Shown: positions 1 through 8,788, counted from the first letter of the stretch. The stretch is 64,000 nt of DNA from Candidatus Hydrogenedentota bacterium (GCA_029552745.1 JAKPDK010000152.1:124001-188000); one strand, 5' to 3'. A program made the numbers and translations. The notes: generated from the letters alone by a model not told the origin.

Positions 1-1
1 G

Positions 2-217
2 ACCCACTTCTTAATCCTTCAAACGCCGGACCCTGACGTATTCTTGCTGGCGTTAGAAGATTTGCCCTATGGTCACTTGGCAAGTCACCGTGATTACAAC
101 GATTTGCTGGTTGAGTTACGAATTAATCGCGAGGTGGTTCCTGAGCCAGCGTCCATGAGCCTGTTAGCTTTGGGTGTTGCAGGTCTACTTCTCAGAAGGT
201 TTAAGCGAGTTCGCTGA
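2..217 (+). CDS. PEP-CTERM sorted protein, C-terminal part (DUF4114-like)
   Basis: Only the last 71 residues lie in the window; the 5' end is cut off. The tail reads VPEPASMSLLALGVAG then LLLRRFKRVR: a Pro-Glu-Pro motif, one hydrophobic helix and a basic end, the standard exosortase/PEP-CTERM sorting signal. Upstream of it is a stretch with ALEDLPYGHLASHRDYNDLLVEL, recalling the ED-DYND calcium-type motif at the end of DUF4114 domains. The mature protein is expected to be exported, cleaved by an exosortase and placed at the cell surface or in extracellular matrix. The sorting signal is clear; the DUF4114 assignment is by eye and the protein's job is unknown. Confidence 0.85.
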   Translation, partial: THFLILQTPDPDVFLLALEDLPYGHLASHRDYNDLLVELRINREVVPEPASMSLLALGVAGLLLRRFKRVR

Positions 218-245
218 AGCATTTTATACTCTTAGGAGATTACAT

Positions 246-271
246 TGTGCGGCGTCTCTCGGCGCCGCACA
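246..271. terminator. hairpin between convergent genes
   Basis: Perfect 9-bp inverted repeat (TGTGCGGCG / CGCCGCACA) with an 8-nt loop, 28 bases after the PEP-CTERM stop and 32 bases before the end of the aldolase gene on the other strand. The T tract after it is short (TGCATTTT), so this is a likely but not textbook factor-independent terminator, possibly serving both directions. Confidence 0.6.
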
Positions 272-303
272 TGCATTTTGGGGGTAGCCTAAACCTAAGA
301 GAT

Positions 304-1200
304 TTACAGTAGACCAAGTTCATCAAGCTGACGTTTGAATTCTTTTTTTTCTGTAGTGGTCAATTCCCTTTGGGGAGGTCGCACGCTTCCAGCTTCAAAA
401 CCGCGCAATCGTAACCCCTCTTTGTAATAAGCAACCATTGCGCCGTAATGAAACACCCGAGTGGCCCTTGTCAATAGCTTCTGATGTTGTAGGGCTTTTT
501 TGAAATCACCTTTTTTGACGGCGTTGAAAATTGAGAGGAAAACCTCCGGAATGACATTTGCCGTGCTTGAAACCGACCCGCGGGCTCCGCCCATGAGTGC
601 ATGAAATGTAAACTCGTCGCACCCGTTAATGACGACAAAATCATCTCGCGTTTCTATAATCATCTGGTTTTGTGCTTGTAAAACGCCCCCGCTGTCTTTG
701 ATGCCCACAATGTTCTCTATCTCGTTTGCCAGCTTTGCCACTAGAGCGGGAGACAACACATTCTTGGCACAACTTGGGAGGTTGTACAAGAGGACAGGGA
801 AACCAGGGACGGCCTCGGCAACCGCTTTATAGTAATTCCAAAGGGCATTTTCGTCATAGGAATAAAAGCCGGGTGCAACCACCCCTGCGGCATAAGCGCC
901 GATAGAGGCGGCATGTTCTGTAAGTTGACACGTGGATGACAAGTCTAGGCACCCGGTATGAGCGATTACCTTAATCCGTTCTCCAGCGGATTTGAGAATT
1001 GTCTCCAGCAACTTCTTGCGCTCTTCGAGGGTCATAAGTAAGCCTTCTCCGGTTGTACCGCAAAGAAAGACTCCATGCACCCCTTGTTGGGCGAGCCGCG
1101 ACGCGAGAGACACAGCGCGGTCGTAGTCTACCGTCTTTCCACCTTTGGTAAACGGTGTCAACATGGCAGGAATTACGCCTTCTAGCTCAAACTTTTTCAT
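304..1200 (-). CDS. DHDPS/N-acetylneuraminate lyase-family aldolase
   Basis: A 298-residue TIM-barrel class I aldolase. GTTGEG (48-53), Tyr139 in LLYNLPS and Schiff-base Lys168 in VGIKDSGG are all present. True dihydrodipicolinate synthases have an Arg shortly after the YNxP motif that binds the substrate carboxylate (E. coli Arg138). Here the sequence is YNLPSCAKN, with Cys in its place, so lysine biosynthesis is unlikely. A sialate lyase or 2-keto-3-deoxy sugar-acid aldolase role fits better. The ATG has AAGGAG nine bases upstream and a promoter at 1292-1320. It is probably monocistronic, because the next gene on the strand is 163 bases away. Family certain, substrate not known. Confidence 0.88.
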   Translation of the reverse strand: MKKFELEGVIPAMLTPFTKGGKTVDYDRAVSLASRLAQQGVHGVFLCGTTGEGLLMTLEERKKLLETILKSAGERIKVIAHTGCLDLSSTCQLTEHAASIGAYAAGVVAPGFYSYDENALWNYYKAVAEAVPGFPVLLYNLPSCAKNVLSPALVAKLANEIENIVGIKDSGGVLQAQNQMIIETRDDFVVINGCDEFTFHALMGGARGSVSSTANVIPEVFLSIFNAVKKGDFKKALQHQKLLTRATRVFHYGAMVAYYKEGLRLRGFEAGSVRPPQRELTTTEKKEFKRQLDELGLL

Positions 1201-1291
1201 TTGGTATAAACTCCTTAGATATTTCGTAAGAGATTCTGACGTTTTTTACAGCAATAGCAGCAACACCTGAAATAGAAATTCCCAAAAAACA

Positions 1292-1320
1292 AGTATATGC
1301 CGTTTGTTTGGGTTTTACAA
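1292..1320 (-). promoter_or_regulatory. sigma-70-type promoter for the aldolase gene
   Basis: On the minus strand TTGTAA (1320-1315) and TATACT (1297-1292) are separated by exactly 17 bases, about 90 bases before the aldolase ATG. The same TATACT -10 hexamer recurs at 7167-7172 and 42227-42232. Confidence 0.55.
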
Positions 1321-1363
1321 TTTTTCACGAGAAATATTTAAAATAAATGACCGTCATGAGACG

Positions 1364-2053
1364 TTATTGCGGGGAAGTGAAATAAAGGTCTCCAAAGAGT
1401 TCCGGTCGATGGAAGTTTAGTTCTTCAGCCAAAGGTTGCCACGAAGCCCAGTGGGGTTGGCTCACATGTTCCGCACACTTGTAGAAATTGCCTTTCCAGC
1501 AGCTTCCCTCAATCGGGCCCAGCTTGCCTACAAAGTGTTCCAAGATGGATAAAGGCAGTGAATACTGGATTGTCCAGATTGTGGGCTCAATAATTTCGCT
1601 ATCGTCTGGTGGCTCAAGAGAGTGATAAATCTCAATTTTTTCCGCTAATTCCTTGGGAACCGGTGTCGCTTTTGCTAACCCAGACGGCGTTCGTGTCGGA
1701 TCTTCGACGTATGAGATAAGCATCACGCCGGCGCAGTTTGTTTCGAAATTGAAATATCCCCTAGTCTTCTGGGGTTTGACAAAAAACTCGACGCACGAAT
1801 CCAAATACACGGGGTCCTGGTAGTTTCTATGCTGGGCTCGCACATAGCAGTCATGCACAAGAAAGGCTAGATGGAGGGCGTCGGCTGAATACAACATACG
1901 TACCATCGTTTTAGGCCTGTGAGGGCTGCTTGCGGCGTGGAAGTGGCAAATCTCCGTAATTTCCCCTTGGCCCCATTCTGACGAAAAAAACGGGCTGCCT
2001 AGTCTTGGAGGATTGACGCAAAACCGCACAGGATATTCTTTAGAAGTGACCAT
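1364..2053 (-). CDS. carbohydrate-binding family 9-like protein
   Basis: A 229-residue protein resembling the CBM9-like/DOMON-type beta-sandwich proteins often annotated as carbohydrate-binding family 9-like. Recognisable family features are the early LYSADALHLAFLVHD strand, a DSCVEFFV motif (about 85-92), and the C-terminal GNFYKCAEHVSQPHWASW then NFHRPELFGDLYF. No signal peptide is visible, so it may be cytoplasmic, or the family call may describe only the fold. It lies 27 bases downstream of the lipase-like gene on the same strand and is probably the last gene of the MarR-Aas-hydrolase transcription unit. No catalytic residues can be assigned. Confidence 0.65.
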   Translation of the reverse strand: MVTSKEYPVRFCVNPPRLGSPFFSSEWGQGEITEICHFHAASSPHRPKTMVRMLYSADALHLAFLVHDCYVRAQHRNYQDPVYLDSCVEFFVKPQKTRGYFNFETNCAGVMLISYVEDPTRTPSGLAKATPVPKELAEKIEIYHSLEPPDDSEIIEPTIWTIQYSLPLSILEHFVGKLGPIEGSCWKGNFYKCAEHVSQPHWASWQPLAEELNFHRPELFGDLYFTSPQ

Positions 2054-2080
2054 ATTTTTTTCTTTCGTAAATCATAGTGT

Positions 2081-3016
2081 CTATTTTTTAGAATCATTCT
2101 TTTTTAGGTTTTGTACGTATTTTAACCAGATGATGATTTCTTGTTTCACTTGCTTATCCTCGTAATCATAAAAAACATGGTGGTCCGAGCGCTGAAGAAC
2201 GAGCAGGTCTTTTTTAGCAGCCGGCAGCATGTCATAAACTAATTTTGCGTGTTCAAACGAAGCAGCCGCGTCTGCTACGCTGTGAATCATGAGAGTAGGG
2301 CAGTTGATGGACGAAATCGTTTCCTTCTGTTCAGCCTCTCTTCCAAGTTCGAAAAGCACAAGAAGGGCATTCGCGGGAACCCAATCGTAACTCAAGATTT
2401 TGTCTTTTGCCTCGCGACGGTTAACTTGCAGAAACAATTTCCCTTTGTAAAGCCAAGGGAAGATGGGGTGGAGGTAGCGAAACCATGTCTCTGGTGGAAA
2501 CAAATAATAAGGTTTTCGGGTGACGGCAAAAAAAGGTGCCGCTAGCACAAGGCCGTCGATGGATATTTTTGATGCGGCAATAAATGCCAACGTGGCTCCC
2601 ATAGAATGCCCAATCACATACACAGCTTCGTAATGAGCCTTTAGGCTTTGGATCTCTTCGAAGACCGCCTGTTTTAACGTGGATGCAGAAACAGTTTTGA
2701 GATCGTACGGCGAAGTTCCATGACCCGGGAGAAGCATGACGCGCACTCGGAACCCTTCTTCGGCAAGAAGATCGGGTAGATTGTCAAAGTTTTGCCCTGC
2801 CCCTAAAAAACCATGAACCATTAAAACTGCTGCTTTGGCGTCTTCAGGTCCAAGGGTATGGGGCTCGGCCCCTATCAGGACTTTTGTTGAGTCGTTTGGA
2901 ACACTATCTGGCCCAGAATAAACAATGGAGACTGGACTGAAAATCACGAGGTACGATAGAGTCGCGGATACCATGCAGACCATTTGTGAGACGATTCTTT
3001 TGTTTTTCCTGTCCAC
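2081..3016 (-). CDS. alpha/beta hydrolase, monoacylglycerol lipase/carboxylesterase type
   Basis: A 311-residue serine hydrolase with a charged N-terminus and a hydrophobic segment (about 10-33) that is either a signal peptide or an anchor, so the enzyme is probably periplasmic or membrane-attached. The triad is visible: oxyanion HGFLGAG (68-74), nucleophile Ser138 in GHSMG, Asp249 in SVADA, and His279 or His280 in RSDHH. The closest known type is the Est30/monoacylglycerol-lipase group acting on mono-acyl lipids. It follows the Aas fusion gene by only 30 bases on the same strand, which suggests a role in lipid turnover next to lysophospholipid re-acylation. Substrate inferred, not shown. Confidence 0.8.
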   Translation of the reverse strand: MDRKNKRIVSQMVCMVSATLSYLVIFSPVSIVYSGPDSVPNDSTKVLIGAEPHTLGPEDAKAAVLMVHGFLGAGQNFDNLPDLLAEEGFRVRVMLLPGHGTSPYDLKTVSASTLKQAVFEEIQSLKAHYEAVYVIGHSMGATLAFIAASKISIDGLVLAAPFFAVTRKPYYLFPPETWFRYLHPIFPWLYKGKLFLQVNRREAKDKILSYDWVPANALLVLFELGREAEQKETISSINCPTLMIHSVADAAASFEHAKLVYDMLPAAKKDLLVLQRSDHHVFYDYEDKQVKQEIIIWLKYVQNLKKNDSKK

Positions 3017-3046
3017 TCTATCCCGTTTCTGTTCGCACCTTATAGA

Positions 3047-6000
3047 TTAACCTGAACCCACATCGATCTTCTTAGCCAATTCTTTGACGGCACGTATATC
3101 GAGTTTTCCTGTACCCAGGACGGGGATTTGCTCCACGCGATAGAAAGACGAAGCCTTCGGAATCCACAAGTTCGGCAAGCCCGAAGAATCAAGACGTTTT
3201 AACAAGAGGTCTAGTTGTTCATCATTTAGTGTATGCAAGACTACCAGGCGTTCGCCTTTTGCACTGTCAGGCAATCCGACAACGGCTAGAGACAGATCGG
3301 TCAGTCCCAGTAATGCATGGAGTTTTTCTTCAATAGCCGTATGCGGGACCATTTCGCCAGCGATTTTACTGAAGCGAGCCAGACGGTCTGTAATACGGAT
3401 GAACCCGTCTTCGTCGATGCTGGCGATGTCTCCGGTATTGTACCAGCCGTCACGCAAGACTTCGGCAGTCTTCTCAGGCATATTCAAGTAACCTTTCATA
3501 ATGTTAGGGCCTTTCACTTCAAGGAGTCCTGGAGTATCTGGGGGAAAGATAGTGCCTGTGTCAGGGTCGACAATCCGCACACTAATACCAGGCAGGGGCA
3601 TTCCGATTGTCCCATGTTTGGTGCCCACTTGGTAAAAACCAGGTGCACGAAAATCCGGTATGTTTACTGAGACGATGGGGGAACACTCAGTGGTGCCATA
3701 GCCTTCTAGAGGTTCAAGGCCAAACTTTTCACGGAATGCTTCCCGGATGCGTGCGGGTAGTTTCTCCGCCCCGGTTATACAATACTTAACACTACTCAAT
3801 TCTTCCGGCAAGCAACGTCTAATGAAATTGAGCAGAAAAGTTGGAGCAGCTATAAGAAAGGTGCATTTATGTCGATAGATCAATTCCGCTATGGCTTTTG
3901 CCTCAAGAGGAGTTGGATGGTAGACCGCGGAGAACCCTCTCGACAAAGGAAGCCACAAAGTTCCCGTGAAACCAAACGAATGGAAGAAAGGAAGAAAACC
4001 GATAACCGATTCATTTGGTTCGTGAGGAAAAACTTGCAGAGCCGCCTCGATATTGCTGCTAATATTGAAGTGAGTTAAGGGAACTCCTTTAGGTTCACTT
4101 TCGCTGCCACTCGAAAAAATAATCGTCGCGAGGTCTTCCTGGGTGCGTCGTTTGCGAGACCCCGCTAGACGCTCCAGAATGCGAATAGGACATAGTCGGA
4201 CAAAAAAGAGTCCAGCTAAAACCAGAGCCTTGATTTTGTCTGCTTTCGTGATCGAATTCTTTACATCCTCCAAATAAATGGCTTCACCAGGCACCTGTAG
4301 GGGGAGACGTTCCAAAAACGCTTTCGCCGTGATGACTTGCTCGATACCGGATTTCTGTGCTGCAGAAGCCATACCGTCCGCAGATGCGGTGTAGTTTAGG
4401 TTCACCGGCACCTTGCCCATAAGCTGCAACGCTATGTTCGTCAAAGCCGCGCCCACGGTGGGGGGTAAGAGTACTCCAACAGTGTCTCCTGGCCAGGGTT
4501 TCTCGGAACGATTTTGTAAAATCTTTTTAAGTTTTAGTGAGAACATAATCGTCGCAACGAGAGTGCTGAAATAGGACAAGCCAGGCATGGTCGCATCGGC
4601 AACTGCTTTCCAAGAAGGATGACGTCTAGCCGTCTTCAAAAAACCGCGGTGAAGAAGAGGCTCGTCCAAACGACGTTGCATGAAAGCTTCCGTTCCGAGT
4701 TCACGAATGGCGCTCTTCACTTCAAAAGAAGAGGCATTGGAAGGTAAAGGTTTGCCATAACTGACTGCGACAGGATAAGGAATCCTTTTGGGCAATTTCC
4801 AAAAGAAACGCCCATCCGAAAAACTGAAAACACTTCCCCACAACCTATCCAAGTGTACTGGCACAATGGGGACGTCGATATCTTTCATAATTCGTTCAAA
4901 ACCCTTTTTGAACGGCAGCATTTGGCCTGTACGAGAGATTTGTCCTTCAGCAAAAACGCACACAAGTTCACCATTTCGTAGCGCCTCACTTGCGGTATGC
5001 AATGCCTTAAGAAGTTGTCTCGGACTATCCATGGGTGAGACGGGGATGGCTCGGGCGAGCTTGGCGATAGGCCGTATCCACCATATCGAATAGATTTCGG
5101 TTGACGTTAAAAAGCGCACGTGGCGATCAATCGAGGCAAGAATAAACAAGGCATCCACGAAAGAAGTGTGGTTAGCAACCAACAAAGCTCCTCCTTGCAA
5201 AGGCACGTGCTCTCGTCCCGTCACACGTACGCGATACAAGGTGTTCACTAATAACCACAGAAAAGAACGCAAAACAAAAATGGGGAAACGCAGAGAGAGA
5301 TAGAGACACGTGGCTAACGCCAGTATACCGACAAAAAGAAAAATGTGGTACGTTGTGAGGTTTAGATAGCCGGCTACCATGCATACGCCGCCACCAAGAA
5401 GAATACCCAGAGAGGTGCCTATGTTGAGGGTAGCCATCATCCCCCCTCGAATGTGGTTCGGAACTGCATATTGAAGATATGCCATTAAGGGGACATCAAA
5501 AAAACCGCCGAAGAAACCTATAGAAAAGAGCAAGCACGCTGTGGTCGGATAGGAAAAACCGGGCAAGGCTAACACGAGGGAACTGATCATCATTCCTGCT
5601 AGACCGATGGGAACAAGTCCTAACTCGATTTTCCCTCCGGACGCCCATCCCGCCACCAGACTACCTGTACCTATGCCGACTAAAATAGCAACACTGAGAA
5701 GGGACGTTTGGAAGTCGCTTACTTTGAGGGCGTCCAAGCCATGAGCAATTACGTTGACTTGAACGATGGCTCCGGCAAACCAAAAGAAAGTTGCCCCTAA
5801 GAATACGAGCCAGAGTATGGTTCCACTATAGTAAGTCTTGAAGTATTGTGTGAGTCCTGACCACGGATTCCATGTGATTTTTCGAGTGGGATTTGCCGGC
5901 AGAACGCGGGGGACTCCATGGGCAGAAATCAAACCGACTAACGACAACACAACGAGTGTCCCCGACACAATATGATGTTCGGCTGCGGTACCTTTCAGAT

Positions 6001-6532
6001 AGTCGGACAAAAATCCGGCTGTACTTTGTCCTGCGATGATCGCGACAAACGTTGTCATTCCAAGAAGGCCGTTCGCCCAAGAGAGCTGTTGTTCGGGTAG
6101 GAATTCGGGCAGAATGCCGTACTTGGCGGGACTGAAAAAGGCGCTCTGCGTGAACATCATAAGGAGCATGATGAAAATGAGATACGGGTCGCCTATCAAA
6201 AAAGCCACCCAGCCGGCAAGCATGACGAAAACTTCCCAGACTTTCGTCATAATGACGATCGTTCTCTTAGAAAATCGGTCTGATAGAGATCCTGCGAGGC
6301 CCGGAAAGACCAGAAAAGGAATCGCAAAGAGGATGGCGCCTAGCGAACTCAACTTCATGGTCAGGGCTTGAGCTGCGGGACCTTTCTGGTCAGGTGCATA
6401 GTGCGCCACCATGAAGAAAATGATAGCGAATCGATACAGGTTATCGTTGAAGGCACCTTGAAACTGAGTGACAATCAAAGCCCAAAAACCCAGTCGGTTA
6501 TAGCCGATATTTTTTGCGTTCGTTTTCGACAT
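3047..6532 (-). CDS. aas: fused lysophospholipid transporter/acyltransferase/acyl-ACP synthetase (LplT-Aas type)
   Basis: A 1161-residue three-part protein. Residues 1-425 are an MFS transporter domain like LplT, with about 12 hydrophobic segments and a GSLSDRFSKR loop at 81-90. Residues 430-620 are a PlsC-type 1-acyltransferase with HTSFVD (455-460) and FAEGQISR (528-535). Residues 650-1161 are an AMP-forming acyl ligase with IFSSGSESEPKG (805-816), GYGTTE (944-949), TGD (1033-1035) and a C-terminal GTGKLD lysine. In E. coli LplT flips lysophosphatidylethanolamine inward and separate Aas re-acylates it with acyl-ACP; here one polypeptide combines both. GGAG precedes the ATG. It follows MarR by 38 bases. 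All catalytic motifs look intact. Confidence 0.92.
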   Translation of the reverse strand: MSKTNAKNIGYNRLGFWALIVTQFQGAFNDNLYRFAIIFFMVAHYAPDQKGPAAQALTMKLSSLGAILFAIPFLVFPGLAGSLSDRFSKRTIVIMTKVWEVFVMLAGWVAFLIGDPYLIFIMLLMMFTQSAFFSPAKYGILPEFLPEQQLSWANGLLGMTTFVAIIAGQSTAGFLSDYLKGTAAEHHIVSGTLVVLSLVGLISAHGVPRVLPANPTRKITWNPWSGLTQYFKTYYSGTILWLVFLGATFFWFAGAIVQVNVIAHGLDALKVSDFQTSLLSVAILVGIGTGSLVAGWASGGKIELGLVPIGLAGMMISSLVLALPGFSYPTTACLLFSIGFFGGFFDVPLMAYLQYAVPNHIRGGMMATLNIGTSLGILLGGGVCMVAGYLNLTTYHIFLFVGILALATCLYLSLRFPIFVLRSFLWLLVNTLYRVRVTGREHVPLQGGALLVANHTSFVDALFILASIDRHVRFLTSTEIYSIWWIRPIAKLARAIPVSPMDSPRQLLKALHTASEALRNGELVCVFAEGQISRTGQMLPFKKGFERIMKDIDVPIVPVHLDRLWGSVFSFSDGRFFWKLPKRIPYPVAVSYGKPLPSNASSFEVKSAIRELGTEAFMQRRLDEPLLHRGFLKTARRHPSWKAVADATMPGLSYFSTLVATIMFSLKLKKILQNRSEKPWPGDTVGVLLPPTVGAALTNIALQLMGKVPVNLNYTASADGMASAAQKSGIEQVITAKAFLERLPLQVPGEAIYLEDVKNSITKADKIKALVLAGLFFVRLCPIRILERLAGSRKRRTQEDLATIIFSSGSESEPKGVPLTHFNISSNIEAALQVFPHEPNESVIGFLPFFHSFGFTGTLWLPLSRGFSAVYHPTPLEAKAIAELIYRHKCTFLIAAPTFLLNFIRRCLPEELSSVKYCITGAEKLPARIREAFREKFGLEPLEGYGTTECSPIVSVNIPDFRAPGFYQVGTKHGTIGMPLPGISVRIVDPDTGTIFPPDTPGLLEVKGPNIMKGYLNMPEKTAEVLRDGWYNTGDIASIDEDGFIRITDRLARFSKIAGEMVPHTAIEEKLHALLGLTDLSLAVVGLPDSAKGERLVVLHTLNDEQLDLLLKRLDSSGLPNLWIPKASSFYRVEQIPVLGTGKLDIRAVKELAKKIDVGSG

Positions 6533-6570
6533 CTAATTCTCCGTGCAAATCATTTACAGACGGGCACCGT

Positions 6571-7050
6571 TTATATATTCTTCTGGACTTCGCGAATGCG
6601 GTCCCGCACCGATTCCAACATCGAAATCATTGTGTGACACTGTTCTGCCGTTAAACCGCCAAGTACATTGTGAATCGCTTCAATATATAAAGGTTCCAGC
6701 CTATCCAGAAGCTCTTCTCCCTTGGAGGTGAGTGTAACAATATGGATTCGCCTGTTGCCGGTGACATTGCTGCGTGTGACAAGCTGTTTCGCCTCAAGTT
6801 TATCCAGCACGGAAGTAATACTCGCCCGGGTCACGACAAGGCGTTTCCCTAGGTCAGACTGAGTCAATTCACGGTCGCGGTAACGCAAAGCGATTAGAAC
6901 ATTGAACTGTGCCTCTGTGAGCCCGAACTTTCTGAAGAGTTCCGCACCAACGTTTGAGATAAGGATAGCCGTGCGTACGATGTTTAAGACGGTCTCGTGG
7001 TAGATGTCCTGAAAAGGTCTGTCCAGTCCCAGTTCCTGCTGCAGATTCAT
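6571..7050 (-). CDS. MarR-family transcriptional regulator
   Basis: A 159-residue winged-helix protein. The recognition region is LTQSDLGKRLVVTRASITSVLDKLE (about 63-87), followed by the wing NVTGNRRIHIVTLTSKGEELL; helices at both ends form the dimer interface. GGAGG lies directly before the ATG (GGAGGTTTTATG). It is the first gene of a minus-strand run with the Aas fusion, the hydrolase and the CBM9-like gene, and it is divergent from the universal stress protein gene across about 180 bases. MarR proteins usually repress their own operon and respond to small lipophilic or aromatic ligands; a fatty-acid-like signal would suit this operon, but that is inference. Confidence 0.88.
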   Translation of the reverse strand: MNLQQELGLDRPFQDIYHETVLNIVRTAILISNVGAELFRKFGLTEAQFNVLIALRYRDRELTQSDLGKRLVVTRASITSVLDKLEAKQLVTRSNVTGNRRIHIVTLTSKGEELLDRLEPLYIEAIHNVLGGLTAEQCHTMISMLESVRDRIREVQKNI

Positions 7051-7143
7051 AAAACCTCCATTTCGTTTTCTTAAGTGTGCAAATACTTACTGTTAGAAGT
7101 CAATCTTGAGCCCCAAACGGATTCTTTAGTGGTTCATTTCTTG

Positions 7144-7172
7144 CTGACAGTTAATAATGATAATGGTATACT
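7144..7172 (+). promoter_or_regulatory. promoter for universal stress protein gene
   Basis: CTGACA (7144-7149), 17-base spacer, TATACT (7167-7172). The predicted transcript start near 7179 lies inside the long upstream open frame, so translation should begin at the ATG at 7231 and not at the earlier in-frame start at 7075. Confidence 0.6.
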
Positions 7173-7230
7173 GAGCAAAAAGATACACAGGTGTAGGTGG
7201 TATCTGTGGACAACACGAAAGGGTCGGCGG

Positions 7231-8139
7231 ATGTTTCGGGGTTCGCCCATTCTACTTCCAACAGATTTTTCTGACTATTCGTATCATGCGGCAAAATATG
7301 CTGTAGCCTTTGCCAAGAAATATGGTAACTCTATTCATCTGCTCCATGTGATAGAAACGAGAAAAGGTTATCCCTACAGTAAGAAGGTCGAACACGAGGA
7401 CCTGAGTCAGTTGGAGCTAACGGCTCGGGATAAACTTGACGAGTTCAAGCGTGCTATTGAAATTCCAGGTCTTTGCTTGACGTGTCATGTTGCGAAAGGC
7501 AAAGCCTGGACCAAAATTACGGAGCACGCACAAAAAGAAAACTGCAGTCTCGTTGTGATCGCCGCGCATGGACGGGCTGGGCTCGACCGTTTCGTGTTCG
7601 GAAGCGTTGCAGAACGGGTTGTTCGGTACGCTTCTACTCCGTGTTTAGTAGTAAAACATCCCGAACAAGAATGCGTTAGCGACTCCTATGAGTTTTCGAT
7701 TAAGCGCGTCATGCTTCCTACGGATTTTTCTGCCGAGGTGGAAAAAGCTTTACCCTACGCGATCTCTATGTGTCGGGAGTTTCATGCCCTGTTGCTTCTT
7801 TTGCATGTCATGGAGATGCCAGTGGTTATGCCGGAGTTTATGCCGGACACCGGTGCAATGTTGGGTGCGGATACCCATGAATACGCCGAAGACCTTTTGA
7901 ATCGCGTTCGCAATGCCATTACAGAGATTAGCGTGGAGACCAGTTTGCGAACCGGCGTACCTTACCGAGAAATCTGTGCAGCTGTTCAGGAAATGAACGT
8001 TGACCTAATCCTTATTCCGGCACATCGTACTCCCGGTTTGGTCCACGCAATATTTGGCAGTGTGGCAGAAAAAGTAGTCCGACGTGCTCCATGTCCCGTA
8101 CTCACGCTACCACTGCCAAAAGAAGAGCAGAAATCATAA
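7231..8139 (+). CDS. tandem universal stress protein (two UspA domains)
   Basis: A 302-residue protein made of two UspA folds. Domain 1 (about 3-150) starts SPILLPTDFS and ends with the ATP-binding pattern AAHGRAGLDRFVFGSVAERV. Domain 2 (about 160-300) starts RVMLPTDFS and ends PAHRTPGLVHAIFGSVAEKV. Both keep the G-x2-G-x9-G-S/T pattern approximately, so nucleotide binding is plausible. An upstream frame extends to 7075, but homology starts after 7231 and the promoter lies at 7144-7172. Tandem Usp proteins are general stress or dormancy proteins in the cytoplasm. The gene is divergent from marR; no strong terminator follows it. Confidence 0.9.
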   Translation: MFRGSPILLPTDFSDYSYHAAKYAVAFAKKYGNSIHLLHVIETRKGYPYSKKVEHEDLSQLELTARDKLDEFKRAIEIPGLCLTCHVAKGKAWTKITEHAQKENCSLVVIAAHGRAGLDRFVFGSVAERVVRYASTPCLVVKHPEQECVSDSYEFSIKRVMLPTDFSAEVEKALPYAISMCREFHALLLLLHVMEMPVVMPEFMPDTGAMLGADTHEYAEDLLNRVRNAITEISVETSLRTGVPYREICAAVQEMNVDLILIPAHRTPGLVHAIFGSVAEKVVRRAPCPVLTLPLPKEEQKS

Positions 8140-8207
8140 GCTCGAATAAGCGGTTTTCCTAGGTTTTTGGAATATTGATATTGCGGTCTCTAGCAAAGAT
8201 CGACCCA

Positions 8208-8251
8208 CGTGCAAAACAACGCTGCACTGCGTATTCCCTTCGTGCAAAACA
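8208..8251 (+). repeat. 11-base direct repeat in intergenic spacer
   Basis: CGTGCAAAACA occurs at 8208-8218 and again at 8241-8251, 33 bases apart start to start, in the 218-base gene-free stretch between the stress protein stop and the tRNA. Nothing else was recognised in this stretch. It could be a protein-binding direct repeat or chance. Confidence 0.4.
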
Positions 8252-8357
8252 CAAATCTTATGAGAGTTTTTTTAGGATATCTTCAGAGAGGATAGGTAAA
8301 AAAGCACGCAATTTTAGTTCCAGAAATGCGATAGATAGCTTGTGAAAAGAGTAATAA

Positions 8358-8436
<79 letters not shown>

Positions 8437-8446
8437 ACCTGAATAA

Positions 8447-8788
8447 CTAATGGGAATCCGCAAGGTCTATCAGCCTTCGGACGTCCCGCTCTATTTCGTC
8501 GATTAAATTTACGATTTCCGTGCGAATTTCTAGTTGATCAACACGACGCCTGCCTGTTTTCAACAACTTACGAACACCTTCGCTTGTAAGACCTTCTTGC
8601 CACAGGAGACGTCGGATTTCTAGAATAAGCTCCACATCTTTCGCTGTGTAGTACCGACGTCCCGCGCGATCTCTTTTGGGCTTGATGTGCTCGAATCGCT
8701 CTTCCCACTGACGCAATACGTACTGCGGAACGTCCGTGATTTTGCTTACTTCGGAGATTCTATATCTTTTCTCTTGTGACAAAATCAT
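8447..8788 (-). CDS. MerR-family helix-turn-helix regulator
   Basis: A 113-residue protein with an N-terminal MerR DNA-binding domain: YRISEVSKITDVPQYVLRQWE (about 9-29), then a wing with RRYYTAKDVELI (44-55). The remainder is a short helix without the Cys residues typical of metal-sensing MerR proteins. It resembles the small MerR genes found near ihfA/pheT in many bacteria. AGGA precedes the ATG. It sits 29 bases downstream of the sodium:solute symporter and 10 bases upstream of tRNA-Pro, all on the minus strand. Target and effector unknown. Confidence 0.85.
   Translation of the reverse strand: MILSQEKRYRISEVSKITDVPQYVLRQWEERFEHIKPKRDRAGRRYYTAKDVELILEIRRLLWQEGLTSEGVRKLLKTGRRRVDQLEIRTEIVNLIDEIERDVRRLIDLADSH

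Noticed and set aside
304-1200. Naming the gene dapA
   Set aside because: The substrate-binding Arg of DHDPS is replaced and no lysine-pathway neighbour is present.
7075-7230. In-frame extension of the universal stress protein
   Set aside because: The predicted promoter (7144-7172) lies inside it, and UspA homology begins only after the ATG at 7231.
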